The notes below the pieces were generated by a model, which saw only the letters and a program-made list of their open reading frames with translations, was not told the origin of the DNA and did not search any database. DNA of 64,000 nt from Porodaedalea pini. Its lineage: Eukaryota; Basidiomycota; Agaricomycetes; Hymenochaetales; Hymenochaetaceae. The DNA lies in the NCBI GenBank assembly GCA_002794775.1, contig NBAY01000002.1:2232001-2296000 (forward strand), read 5' to 3'. Position 1 is the stretch's first letter. Every line of letters starts with the position of its first letter. The position numbers were made by a program, and so were the translations under genes. Below, in pieces: positions 15,565 to 27,800 of this stretch.

Positions 15565-18500
15565 TCACTCTACCGTCTCCACGCAAATGCTGCCCTCCTC
15601 GATAGGCTTCAAGGCATCGAAGAGCACACCGAGTGCGACCCAAAAGAAACTCGGCGCACCAAACGCAGATGTCTCCATCTTCTCCAACGACATTCGCCAA
15701 GAGGCCCACGCCAAACGTAGACAGTCCAGCCTTGTTGAGCCATCTCCACCTGCAAGCTCAAACCGAACATCCGTCACTAACTGCGCCGTATGCTCCCGAA
15801 GCTTTGCAGTCAGGTCCGCCCGCTTTTTGGGCTGAGAGGTCCTAGCTTTGATGGTGCCAATGAAAGCCTCGGCCTCCGTTAGTCTGGAATGGCGAGCGTT
15901 GCTCATGCTGAACGATGAGCAGATGTTCCGCAGCTGAACAGAGTACCTCCAGAAGAGGTTATCGAGATGAACAGCTTCGTCGCGTGTGATCTCTAGCACT
16001 TTGGAGGTTGCCATCACCTCCGACATAATCGTCTGGCATAGTGGGTCCTGTAATTTTGGAAAGTTTTGATCATTGAGTTGATCCCTGCTTTCAAATAAAT
16101 CTCGCAGCGAAGCTTTGGAGAGATCAATGTTACGATAGAGGTGTCCAATTGCTCTCTCGCTCGGATAATACTCTGTACGCGCGGAAGGCTGCCCTGTCTC
16201 CGGTTCACTCCAATCAGGCCTGTCACGACGACGAAGTTTTGGCACCATTTGCATCGGTACGGAGTTTCCGCTTTTTGGATAATCGACGGCGTCACTATGT
16301 AACTTGGCAAGCGTCAGGCAGTCAGGATCATGTATTCCGTGCTCGCTCTGATCCGCGATGATCAGCCAGTTGTTTGCTATCATTCCAACATTCTACTCGC
16401 AAGCAAAGTTAGTAACTTCTAGAGCGACAATGGACAGACTTTGAAGAACACGCACGTCAGCATTGATATAATCTACGATGAAGTCGATCACGTCTTCTTT
16501 TCTACTTGGGCGCGGCAACTCCTTCCTTGGCGCAGCGTCGTAAATCGCAGGCTCACACGTCTGTCTCGGGAACAGGTCTGCGTAGTCAGTAATATTGTAT
16601 ACATCGCCGTCTAGGTCACCACCGCCTAGACAGGACGGCAGGGATCGTACTCCTGTCCGTCGATCAGTCGACAATACATGATAATGTTTTTCTACAAGAA
16701 TCCTCGCCACTTACCTTTCGTAGAAAAAACAAGAGTGTTTTGTAACTGCTCTTGCGAAAAAGGCGAACCGGACGCAGGAGGCCCTATTGCACGAGCGAGC
16801 TGGACGTCTCCAGGATGAATTGTTGGAGATCGAGAGATGCAGACCATTCCATTCAGATATTTCTTAACCCCTTTTTCTTCCTCGATGCAAACAAACACTT
16901 CGCCCTCCTCAAGGTATGAATGGACGTCCGCCACTCCGACTAAAGTCCAACCCGGCACAGGTATACGCGCTTTGTGTTTGAAGTCGCGCAGTACATGGAA
17001 GATTGCGTTTTGCATGCCTCTGCCGAAAAAAGTATCTGTGGGCATGCAATCTGGATCCAAGCTTGCCAAGCTATGAAAAACGGATGGAAGCCTAAAGGAT
17101 TGGCCAAGCCCGTAACTCTCCAACATCGTGGCTGTTGTTGCAAGCGATTTTGTGGCCGTCATGACCCTTTCAACGGCGCGCCTCTGTAGGTCAAGGAAAA
17201 TACTTCCCGGCACGCCAAGACCTTCAAGGAGCATAATCAAGGGACGATTGAGATACATCTTCCCTGGTCTGTTGAAGACACCAGCAATCTCAATCTTATG
17301 AGACTTAGCTTCGAATTTGATCATAGAGGGACGAAGGACGACTTTCCTCCCTTTTAATGTATAATCAACACTGATCATGCCCTTAGAGCCCTGGAACCGG
17401 ATTTGAAACGCTCGTGGCCGAGGACGATCGGGGCGGAACCCCCGGCGTTTCTTGTAACAAAGTATTTTCCACATTTCGTCGGCCAGTATAGGGGAGATGG
17501 TGCCGACTCCATCAGTAAAACATGATCCTATTTCGCTTTTGATATCATCTTCAATAGAGATTTCGTTGGGTTCGATGGTAATTGAGCTGTCGGTAGTTGT
17601 GAAAGCCTGCGAGATTCGAGCCGCGTAGCGTGCGGGGCAGTAAATTAGCCTACTATCAAATCTCAGGTCGCTGAAGGTTCCTAGGCTAGCTATTATCGTC
17701 TCTGCGTCGACAATAGACTGACTGGCGGAATCATAAAACGGACAAACGAACCAAACAGCATGGTCCTTCAACGCCGACTGAGAGTAGTGGAGGAAGTCGA
17801 AGCACCGACCACCGACGGTTAAGCCAGTACGAAGTATGCCTCCCACATGGCTATCAGTAAACGCACGCCCATCCACTTTACTGTCGAACCTGAAATGCAA
17901 ATTGCTTTCGTCCACGAAGGAGACGCGCAGAAATCGGTCTTTTTTCTCTGGATAATTCCTGAGCACTCTGTTGGTCTGGTCTGGAAATGGTCCGGTTAAG
18001 ATGATGCCAGTCGGAGTAACGGTTACGTGAAGACAATGGAAGAGATCCTCCGCCACAGTCATAGGAAGATGCTTGTATTCCCGGCGACAACGCCAAAAGC
18101 AATCCTCAATAGTTTCCTGCGACTGAGTCCCTTCAGAGAACCAGAGCATCTCTAATTGAAGTCTGTAAAAGTGCAAAAATCCGCTAGAATATTCATTGCC
18201 TTCGTTAAGCAATAAACGATCTATTTCTGGCCGTATAGTCAAAAGCTCTGTAGGATCCATGCTGCCATTGCGCACAAGAGCATCAACGTAAAATGCGACA
18301 GGCCAGTCCAGGTGTTCCATCCAATGATGTATTTGAGCCAAATTAGTGGATGAAAAGAGTTCCCGATGTTCTGCCTGGTAATCATCCTCCGACAAGGGCA
18401 AATTTGCTTGGGCGATCTCCCAAAGCTCAACAAAGTGTCCGTACTCTGAAGGCCCGCAGATCAAGCGCATGGCAACGGAGGTGAAAGGAGCAACGCGACG

Positions 18501-19280
18501 GTGAATTTCATCTTGCAAAGACGACATTCTCTCTCGCTTCGGCGGATCGCCTTGATCGTCTTCAAAAAACACCGAATAGTAGGCACAATAGTCGTCGTAT
18601 CCCTCAGGTAGAGGTGGGACGAGCTCAAACTTTGGTGCATGGTAAAGAGAAAAGTAAAGAGAAACTTGATCAGAGCTTCGGCTTGCGGATACACGGCGAA
18701 TCTGCGAGAAAGATATCACTATATTCTCCTGGCCATAAGGACCGTCCGCAAGCGAGATCTCGAATTCCCTGGTTTCTGAGCTGAAGTGAACCGTAGAGGG
18801 AGTCTTCGTCCTGTATTCCACAGAGAAAACCTCATCTCGACCTTCCCATCCGAACTGTATCTCAGACAAGCTAACGGCGGACGCTCCCAGCGTTTCGGAT
18901 CTCTTTTCCCTCTTCTGGAGTTCCCGAGGATCATCGAACGACAGTCTACGGATTTTCTCCACCACGTCTCTCCTCGCACTTTTCGTACTTTCCTTAAGTG
19001 CAATAGGATACCCCGCTACAATGCTGACACGTGGAGCAGCTCCCCCACAGAGATCGAGGAAACGCCTCCCGATATTCTCCGTAGGAAATGTTACGACACC
19101 AGTGCGATACGAGGTCATGACCTGTCGAACTTTTTTCGGACGATGCAAGTGCACCGCAAAGTTCAGTAGTCCGTCCTGATTGAACTGGGCGAAGGATGGA
19201 CCATGTACGACCTTGGCGATCTCAGTTATAATCTGACTTTGCGTCGCTGTCATACTGATCTTCGTCATAAAAACCTCCAT
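15565..19280 (-). CDS. RNA-dependent RNA polymerase, copy A
   Basis: Three exons (16715-19280, 16456-16652, 15565-16392) give about 1,196 residues. The family signature LGGGDLDGDVYN lies across residues 864-875, with the catalytic DLDGD at 868-872. Other typical eukaryotic RdRP blocks are present: DRPRPRAFQIRFQGSKGM, RPSMIKFE, NRPLIMLLEGLGVP, EEGEVFVCIE and SRSPTIHPGDVQLA. These enzymes copy single-stranded RNA into dsRNA for Dicer in RNA silencing (quelling-type pathways). The ATG at 19280 (MEVFMTKIS) is chosen because a leader intron ends just upstream and copy B shares this Met. No internal stop or frameshift was seen. The neighbour upstream is its tandem paralog. Confidence 0.93.
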
Positions 19281-19317
19281 GGTGGAGCTTGCGAGGTTCA
19301 AGGATGGAGGAACTATA

Positions 19318-19380
19318 CTGGTTATACAAAATTGGAGATGTCCATATCAGATTAGGATAGGGACAGTACTGTGTACTTAC
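19318..19380 (-). other. 5' UTR intron of RdRP copy A
   Basis: On the minus strand GTAAGTAC at 19380 and ACCAG ending at 19318 bound a 63-nt intron. Copy B has the homologous intron at 24096-24151, but with a GC donor. Confidence 0.6.
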
Positions 19381-19577
19381 CCAATCCACGCACGCACAGG
19401 AGTGAAGGGTTCACTCCGCTCGTCCGGAAGAGAAAGACAGCAGAAGGAGGGAAAGAGTAGACTTTTGGGAGCAGGTGATTAAAACCGAGCGAGAGACACT
19501 GTATAAGGAGTTGTAGCAGCGAAGTGGGCTTGCGCGTGCAAGGGCAAGCTGAAGGCCTCAGTAACGGCACTCACGGC

Positions 19578-19585
19578 ATTATAAG
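19578..19585 (-). promoter_or_regulatory. Conserved TATA-like element upstream of RdRP A
   Basis: The plus strand reads ATTATAAG (minus strand CTTATAAT), about 300 bases upstream of the ATG. The same element with the neighbouring CAGTAACG is kept upstream of copy B at 24335-24342. Conservation between the duplicates suggests a core promoter. Confidence 0.35.
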
Positions 19586-20321
19586 GACCAAACAACCAGG
19601 CAGTGCATCACGCAGCCTTGAAGCTTGTGCCTCTTGCAGAAGAACTAGCGCCATTCATTAGGGGCAGAACAGGGGCCATAGCTTCGAAATCCTACTTCAG
19701 CGGCTCAACTGGTCAGTTGACGTCCCGTAAGTTCGTCCATCATCTACAGAAACCGAGTAGACGAGGTTCCATCTGGAGTCATCGCCTCCAAAAAGTAAGG
19801 GTGTCCTTTGGGAGCTACATGCATATGTACATGAGCGCCTTTGGCAAGTGACGAGACGATTGGGTTCAGATGTGTCTTAGAATTTACTTATAGATATCAC
19901 ATTAGACGTTCATCTAAGAGTTCCATGTGCAAGCCAATCTACACGTGTAGACTTTGATTCGAGGTGGAACCTTGAGTATCGTCAATTGCAAGCCGGGAAG
20001 ATTATAATGACAAGAAAAAGCGCTAGTTCAAAGTTAGCCTTTTGTCTGTCAACTGAGGTTACGTAACTTCGCAGGATGTTTTGCTAATGGGCTTCTTTCC
20101 TTCAAGTTCTCGTGGATTGTATGCTCACCTTCAAGTTGTTTTCCATTGCTTATTATCCTGTTTTCTTATAATATGTCCTCCCCTTCTAAGCGGGCTTGCT
20201 CAGATTGTTGTTGTTTCTGGCACAATTGCATATTGTAGTGTATGCTTACTACTTATGAACGATGCGAATAGATCTTGGGATGTATCCATACTACTTGTAT
20301 TTGAACATTGTTAATCACCGA

Positions 20322-23300
20322 TTAATCTACTGCTTCTTCGTCCTCGATCGACTTTATGGCGTCGAAAAGCGCACTGAGCGTGACCCAGAAGAAACTCGGC
20401 GCACCAAACGCTTGTTGCTTCATCTTTTCTATCGACAATTGCCAGGAAGCCCATGCCATACGCAGACGATCGAGCTTTTGCAGATCATCACCGCCTGCTA
20501 GCTCAAATTTGACATCTGTCACCAGCTGCGCAGTGTGCTCCCTGAGCTTCGATATTAGGTCTGTCCGCTTTCTTCGCTGGGAAGTCCTTGCTTTGATGGT
20601 TCCAATGAATGCCTCTGCCTCTGTGAGCTTGGAATGCCGTTTATTGCTCAATGTGTTTGTTGAACATACGTAGCGCAGTTGATCAGAGTACTCGAAAAAG
20701 ATATCATTGAGAAATGCGGATTGAGCTTGGGAGGTATCCAGGGTGTTGGTGAACTCTAACACTTTCGACTTTACGGCTCGCCATAACGGATCTTGCATCC
20801 TTGGAACATCGTGGTCCGTTTCTGCAGACAATGAAAGTCCGTGAATCGCGGCGTTGAGATGCTCCGTGCCAGAGCTTTCCAGCATACCCTGCAGCGAAGT
20901 CTTTGAGAGATCAATGTCGCGGTAGAGTCGTCCAATGGCTCGTTCGCTCGGATAGTAACTCGTTGATCTTAGAGCCTGAGTTTGTCCTGACTCAGGTTCT
21001 ATCCAATCAGGTCTGTGCGAGCAATGCGGCCGAGGTACCTTATCCATAGGTGCGGAGTTCCCACTTTTCGGATAGTCGACAGCATCGCTGTGCAACTTAG
21101 CAAGCGTCAGGCAATCCGGATCATGTATACCAAGAGTACTCAGGTCCGCGATTATAAGCCAATTGGTCGCTATTATCCCAACATTCTAAATCCAAATCCG
21201 TTACATTTTCCAAGACGGCATAGGTGCAGAGTCGCAGGACACTCACGTCAGCATTGATGTAATCTACGATAAAGTTTATCACATCGTCTGTCGTACTAGG
21301 GTGATCCAGCTCCTTCCTTTGTGCGGGGTCATACAAAGCCGCTTCGTGCGTCTGTCGCGGCAAAAGGTCCGGGTAGTCTGTGATATTATATACATCACCA
21401 TCTAGGTCCCCTCCACCTAAACATGAAGGTAATGACCGTTTACCTATACACGAGAAAAGTTGAAGAAAATTAAGCTAATTAGGACGAGAAAGCATTGTAC
21501 TTACCCTTGGTTGAGAACACGAGGGTGTTCTGTAATGCTTCCTTCTCGAAAGGTGAGCCAGGTGGAGGAGGTCCTATCGCACGAGCAAGCTGAACATCTC
21601 CTGGATGAATTGTTGGAGATCGAGAGATGCAGACTGTCCCCTCCATAAATTTCATAACGCCCCTTTTCTGCTCGATGCAAACAAATACCTCGCCTTCTTC
21701 GAGATACGAGTGTACATCTGCCACACCAACCAAAGTCCAGCCCGGCACGGGGATGCGAGCGCGATGTTTAAAGTCACGCAAAATGTGGAATATGGCATTC
21801 TGAATGCCTTTCGCATAGAACGAATCTGTGGGAATACGATCTGATTCCAGCTTCGCTAAGTTACGAAGGACAGATGTAAGCCTAAATGATTGGCCAAGAC
21901 CGTAGCTCTCCAACATCGTAGCAGTAGCTTGTACGGAGCTTGTGGCATCCATAACATTTTCTACGGCCCTTCGTTGCAGCCCGAGAAAAATGTCTCCCGG
22001 CACGCCTAAGCCTTCTAGAAGCATGATCAAGGGCCGATTAAGATACATCTTCCCTGGTCTATTGAAGACCCTAGCTATCTCAATGACATTTGTTGCAGTT
22101 TCGAACTTGATCATGGAAGGTCGAATGACAAGCTCTCTGTCTCTCAGAGTATGATCAACACTGATCATGCCTTTAGAACCTTGAAACCGAATTTGAAATG
22201 CACGCGGACGAGGACGATCGGATCGAAAACCTCGGCGCTTCTTGGCACAGAGCAATTTCCACATTTCGTTGGCCAATGTAGGTGAGACAGTGCCGATACC
22301 ATCCGTAAAACACGATCCTGTCTCATTTTCGATGTCCTCGCCATAGAAGATTTCTTCAGCCTCGATGGTTATCGAGCTGTCGGTTGTCGTGAACGCCTGA
22401 GAGATGCGAGCCGCGTAGCGTGCAGGGCAGTAAATTAGCCTACTATCATATTCCAGGTCGCTGAAGGTCCCAAGACTGTCTATAATCGACTTTGCATCGA
22501 CTCGGACTTTACTGGCGGAGTCATAAAACGGACAAATGTACCAAACAGCGTGGTCCTTCAGCGCGGACTGAGAGTAGTGAAGGAAATCGAATTTCCGGCC
22601 ACCAATGACTAGACCATTGCGGAGTATGGAGCCTACGTGACCGTCGATAAAGAATCGACCTTCTACACGACTGTCGAACCTGAGTCGAAGGTGATCTTCT
22701 TCCACAAAGGCGACACGTAAGAAGTGGTCTTTGTTATCTGGATATTTTCGTATAACCCTATTTGTCCGCTCCGGAAACGGTCCGTCCAAAAACATGCCAG
22801 TCGGTGTGACTAAGACATGAAGACAGTGAAAGAGATCCTCAGCTACAGGTATAGGGTGATGCCTGTACTCTTTGCAACAACGCTGAAAACAATCTTTAGT
22901 TGATTCCTGGGATTGTGATCCTTCGGAGAACCAAAGCATATCCAGTTGCTCCCTGTAAAAGCGCAAAAACCCAGCGGTGTACTTGACCCCCTTTTCGAGC
23001 AATACACGATCAACTTTAGGCTTGATAGCCAGAAGCTCCTTGGGGTCCATGATACTGTTGCGTATGAGAGCATCAACGTGGAATGCGACGGGCCACCCTA
23101 GCTGTCCCATCCAATGAGATAATTGATCCAAGTCACTGGGTAAGAAAATTCCTCGCTGTTCTGTTCGGTGATTGTCCTGTAATATACCCAGATTTACTTG
23201 GGAAATCTCCCAGAGGCTGACAAAACGTTGATAATCCGAAGGCGTGCAGACCAATCGCAAAGCAACGGAGACATAAGGCGCCAAGTGACGATGGTTGTCA

Positions 23301-24058
23301 TCTTGCAATGAGGTCAGCCTCAACCTCCTGAGTTGGACTCTCAGAGGCTGAAGGAAGGCATCGCGTTCTTGCTCCATTTCAGGTAAAGTTTGTCCGAATT
23401 CGAATTTCGGAGCATGATAGAGAGAGAAGAGGATAGAAGCTTGTACGGAGTCATGGCTTGCAGACACGCGTTGGATCTGTGAGAAATGGATCGTTATGTT
23501 CTCGCAGGTGTCATGTCTTCCCCCAAGCGAGATCTCGAATTCCCTTCGCTCCAAACTGAAGTGCACCTCACAGGATAGTTGCTTCGCGTACTCCGCCGAA
23601 AAGACATCATCTCGACACTCCCAACCGAACTGGATCTCGGAAAGACAAACAACGGACGCTGCCAATGTTCGAAGTCTGTCCTCCTGCTTCTGCAGTTCCC
23701 AAGGATCGTGAAATGGAAGCCTGCGAATATTTTCTACCACCCCCTTCCTTGCGGCCTTGTTGCTCTGCCGAAAGATGATGGGTATATATCCTGCCGTGAT
23801 ACGGATGCGTGGGTTATCTCCTCCACAAATGTCGAGGAAAAGTTTGCTGACATCCTCTGTGGGAAAAGCCACGACACCAGTACGATAAGAAGGCGATAAG
23901 TCTCGCTTCCTCTTAGGATGATGGAGGAATACTTCGAAATTTAATAACGACCCGACGTTGAACTGGGCGAAGGATGGACCATGCACGATCTTGGCGATTT
24001 CAGTGATGATCCGAATCCGACTAGCCGTTAAGCTTATGTTCGCCATGAAGACCTCCAT
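20322..24058 (-). CDS. RNA-dependent RNA polymerase, copy B
   Basis: Same exon plan as copy A (21505-24058, 21247-21443, 20322-21185; the middle exon is 197 nt in both), giving about 1,204 residues. The catalytic DLDGD is at residues 864-868 within LGGGDLDGDVYN. Blocks such as NRPLIMLLEGLGVP and SRSPTIHPGDVQLA are identical to A; the first 350 residues and the C-terminal 150 are more diverged. B has a few extra residues near 20820-20880. An in-frame ATG at 24100 exists but overlaps the acceptor of the predicted leader intron, so the Met at 24058 (MEVFMANIS), shared with A, is preferred. The gene appears intact; the predicted role is dsRNA synthesis in RNA silencing. Confidence 0.93.
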
Positions 24059-24095
24059 GATGAAGCTTGTGAAGGTCAACGAAGGAGGTGCTTTA

Positions 24096-24151
24096 CTCAT
24101 TGTACATCATTATAGACGTCTATAGAACATGTTGAGGAGAAATGTACTTGC
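24096..24151 (-). other. 5' UTR intron of RdRP copy B with a GC donor
   Basis: This aligns with the GTAAGTAC...CCAG intron of copy A, but here the donor reads GCAAGTAC and the acceptor ATGAG. Removal gives a 56-nt intron. If it is spliced, the leader contains ATG directly followed by TAA across the junction. Confidence 0.5.
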
Positions 24152-24334
24152 CATAATTTACGCTCGTATAAGAATGGAAAGAAGAGGCGACTCCGCCTGC
24201 TGGGAGGGAAAGTGAAGGGAAGAGGGAGAGAACAAAGAGCTAGGCAGAGAAGCTAGTGGGCACGGGTGTCCGAGTACGTTGCGCAACGAGCGAGAGGCAC
24301 AGTGCAAGGAGAGGTCAGTAACGACAGGCGTGAT

Positions 24335-24342
24335 ATTATAAG
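24335..24342 (-). promoter_or_regulatory. Conserved TATA-like element upstream of RdRP B
   Basis: ATTATAAG on the plus strand is preceded by CAGTAACGACA, matching the element at 19578-19585 upstream of copy A, at a similar distance (about 280 bases) from the ATG. Confidence 0.35.
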
Positions 24343-24876
24343 AAGACCTACATACTCAAGCAGCGCATCACGCAACCTTGAAGCTCATGCCTCTTGTGGA
24401 ATGAGAAGCGCCGTTCATTAGATGAACGAGGGCCATAGCTTCGAAATCTTACTTCAGCTGGTCAGTTGACATCTCGTAGTTCGTCCACCATCGGCAGAAA
24501 CTGGACAATCGCAGTTCCACCTGGGAATCATCACCTGCAAGGAGCAAAGAAGTAGCAGATCATCCTTCGGATGTCCTGTGTGCAACCAAGTTCATCAATA
24601 CGTGTGGGCTTTGAACATGAGGTGCATCCTTGGGTATCGTCAATTGTGACTCACGATTATCATGACGAGAAGCAACCGTTTCTGACGGAACAAGCTTACG
24701 TAACGCCACAGAGCGCCTTGATCTTGGTAGCTTTAGAGAGTCGTGCTAATAGTGATACAATTCGTACGATATTGCTAAGAGTTCATCTACGCTAAATAAA
24801 CGAATAAGTAATCCAGTATACTAAAGAGTGTGACGACAGTAATAAAGAAAGGCAGGTACGAAAATAACTATAGGGT

Positions 24877-27800
24877 TCATTCCAGTTGGAGTCCATGGGA
24901 TTGCGTTGAGACATCGCTACGCTCCCCGTTTTCTTCAGATAATTTAGAGTCATCGTTATTTTTCGTGGACCGGGAGCTTTGTCGGCGGGCATCCTTGTCC
25001 GTAACCTTCAGACCTGCGGGAACTTTGACCAACGAAACCCGACGAGCAGCTCGCGTCTTGTCCCATTCCTCCGCCTGCTCCTCAGACATCCTCTGACCAG
25101 CAACAGGACCTTTATCCGCCCCAATTGGTGGCGACGAGAGCGATGCACGAGTAGCAGAAGGTTCAACGGGGGACGAGGAAGGAAAGAAGCTCGACCCAAT
25201 CGAGCTTCCCGGAGGTACTTCATGTGAAGGAGTATCTAGAGGTGAGCTGGGGTCAAAGCTCCGTGTCGGTGCCGTATCCCGCTGAAGACTGGCAGATGCG
25301 TGGGTGCTTCGCGGCCAATCTGAGCCAAAATCAAGCGCAGAGTGGAATGATTCACAAATCGAGGAATCAGGTTGGCCATGCGACAAGTCGGATACATCGC
25401 TGCGAGACAGAGATCGGCCGGACCCATCACGCATGAGGTCGTCCTCGTGGACTGATAAAGTCATCGTTGGTATGGAACTGTCTCTTCCGCGGTGTCGGCT
25501 AACTCTCGATTCCGTGGCTTCCTTTCTCCGAGACTTGCGCTCTCGTTCCTCCGATGCTAAATCTGCAGCGAGCACATCACGGAAACAGGTCGTTTTGACT
25601 ATCTCAAGTCGGAGTTGCTTGATGTGTCTACCAAGGTTAATCACTGAAGCCTGTAGTCGATCACGAGTAGAGCGTTGAAAAGGAGTAAGGATGGCCAAGT
25701 TATGAACGAGTCTAATGTCCGAATCAAGCTGGGTCCGAGCTGTTTCGATTCTTGCCTCAAATTCTCGGATCTTGGATAAGACGATCCTGGACCGAGACTG
25801 AATATTCGTAGGCCCTTCGGCAGATGGTGATTGCGTTTGCGGAATAATTCCAGAAGTATCAGAGGGTGCGTCCGAAGCTACAGGTGGTTCGCCGCTGGCT
25901 AGAATGTCTGAGCTGGACGCTGTAGACTCTGACGGGATTTGGGGGGCATTGCGCGTGTAAGAGCTTCCATCCATCCTCGCGTCCTCCGTCGCGCTGACTG
26001 GGCGCATCCTGATTCCTGCAGTCTTGAAAGCGCTGGCGTAGTTAATGTGGGCAATCCATTCGTTTCGCTGCATTTCATTCTCTGTCTGTAGAAGAATCTG
26101 ACGGCCGGAGGGCATGACAAGTCGCACTACGTAGTCACGCTTTGTCGAATAAATGCGACGTCAGAAGGAAGAACAATCTTATAGAAAATACTAATCTTAC
26201 CTTGACGTAAGATGAATCGTAAACGGCGATTGCATCCTTGACAGACAATAATTCATCAGGCCGGAGGAACGAGGTCTGGGCAGGAAATGTTTCGCTGTCC
26301 GGTGATTGAGCCTGAACAATGAGGTTTAAAGCCAGCGCGGAGTCTCGGTAGAAGAGGAGTTGAGATCCAGTCAAAATGATGCTCCACTCCCTCCATTTCC
26401 TACTCGATGCTCGTTTGCCCCCATCCGATAGATCATCTAGAACAGTCATCAGTAGGCCATTAGATACTCGGGTGATGAATTGCTAACCTTTCCGATTTAG
26501 AAGGCCCACTTTGGTAACCTTCAATGACGAGTACTCCGACAGAATACTCTCTTGATCGGAGAAAGCAGGAGGTGCAAAGCTAGTGATCATGGGTCCGGGG
26601 GCTCCGCTGACATTCATTGAAAAGAATGGCAAAGTGGACATTCTCCTTGCATCCATGGTATCAACTTCAATGACATCCGCTCGAGCAAAGGATCGACGAA
26701 GTTCGGCCTCATTCCACGATCCTGCTGTGCCTTGATATGAAAACGGATTACGCAATGGAATGTAGGTTTCCACGTCAATTCGGAGAGGGTCAAGAAGATT
26801 CTGAGCGGCACATATACTGAACTTTCTATAAAGAGATCGTAATTAAATCACATACCCGTGTTATGAGATAGTAAGCGTCCACTCTGTTCGACTTGCCGAG
26901 CATTGATAGTCCAGAGCCACTCGTACTAGGCGTCGCTTGGCCACTTGTTGATGTGTGCATTTTCCCATCTTGCGTAAAGCCACGTTGGCCATTGATGTCG
27001 ACCGGGTCTTCTATGAAGATGAAAGGAGCGAATACAATGTTATCAAAGAAGTACTGGCAGTTTCAACAAAAGTCAACACCACTGTGACGAGCACTCGTGC
27101 AAAACCTCTTACATCGAGAACCTCAGTGGAGACCCCTACGAGCTTGGTATTTTTAATATAATCCGCCTTGGTCATTTTACGTTTGTTGGATTTATTGAAC
27201 GCATCCGTGTGCAGCATGATTAAGCTAAATGAGAGAATGTACGGATGATCTACCAAGCATACCATTTAGCTTAGATTGATTTATTAGACACATAAATTTG
27301 ATCTGACCTTGAGATACGAAGAGATCGGGATTGCACTTCGTATAGCTGGTCGCGAATGCCTCCATGACACGATCAATTTGTTGGGTTTCCTTCGGTAAGC
27401 CCACATCCATGAGCAATTTTCGAAGGGCGATGTCGAGAGGGTCGTTCGTAAAATCAAAACGATCAATATATGACTGCAGAGCTTGGATGTAATATGCGTC
27501 TCCGCTGCATGATATCTTCAGTCGGCTGCATAGACGAAGATACAACTAATAAACAGACCTTCCCGCAAGAATATTGGCAATCTCGGCTTTGCTTACAGCT
27601 TCTTCGAGTCTTCCTAAGAAAACTTCAGGTGATTCTTCATCTGCCCGCGGCTTTGGAATCTCCACGGCAGACTTTGATAAAGAACTTCTTGGAAGCGTGC
27701 CAGAGTGACGGGGCGAAGACGACATGGGAACATCGTCCGTTATGTTGGTTGAAACAGTTGGAGAGGAAATTGGACTTGAAGGAGAGGAAGAATTAAAGAA

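Larger units (their letters stand above)
15355..20068. repeat. Tandem duplication, unit A
   Basis: First copy of a direct repeat containing a full RdRP gene with its flanks. It is matched by unit B at 20108-24704. The left edge is CTCGTGGATTGTATGCTC at about 15357. The right edge is near TTACGTAAC at 20059. Homology continues outside the coding sequence on both sides, including the 3' flank (15410-15560) and the promoter side (19580-20068). Confidence 0.85.
20108..24704. repeat. Tandem duplication, unit B
   Basis: Second copy of the direct repeat, about 4.6 kb, in the same orientation as unit A and starting about 40 bases after it ends. Both coding and flanking DNA are clearly related, but diverged by scattered substitutions and small indels, so the event is not very recent. 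Confidence 0.85.

Noticed and set aside
24059..24100. ATG at 24100 as start of RdRP copy B
   Set aside because: It overlaps the acceptor of a leader intron shared with copy A; the aligned position in A has no ATG.
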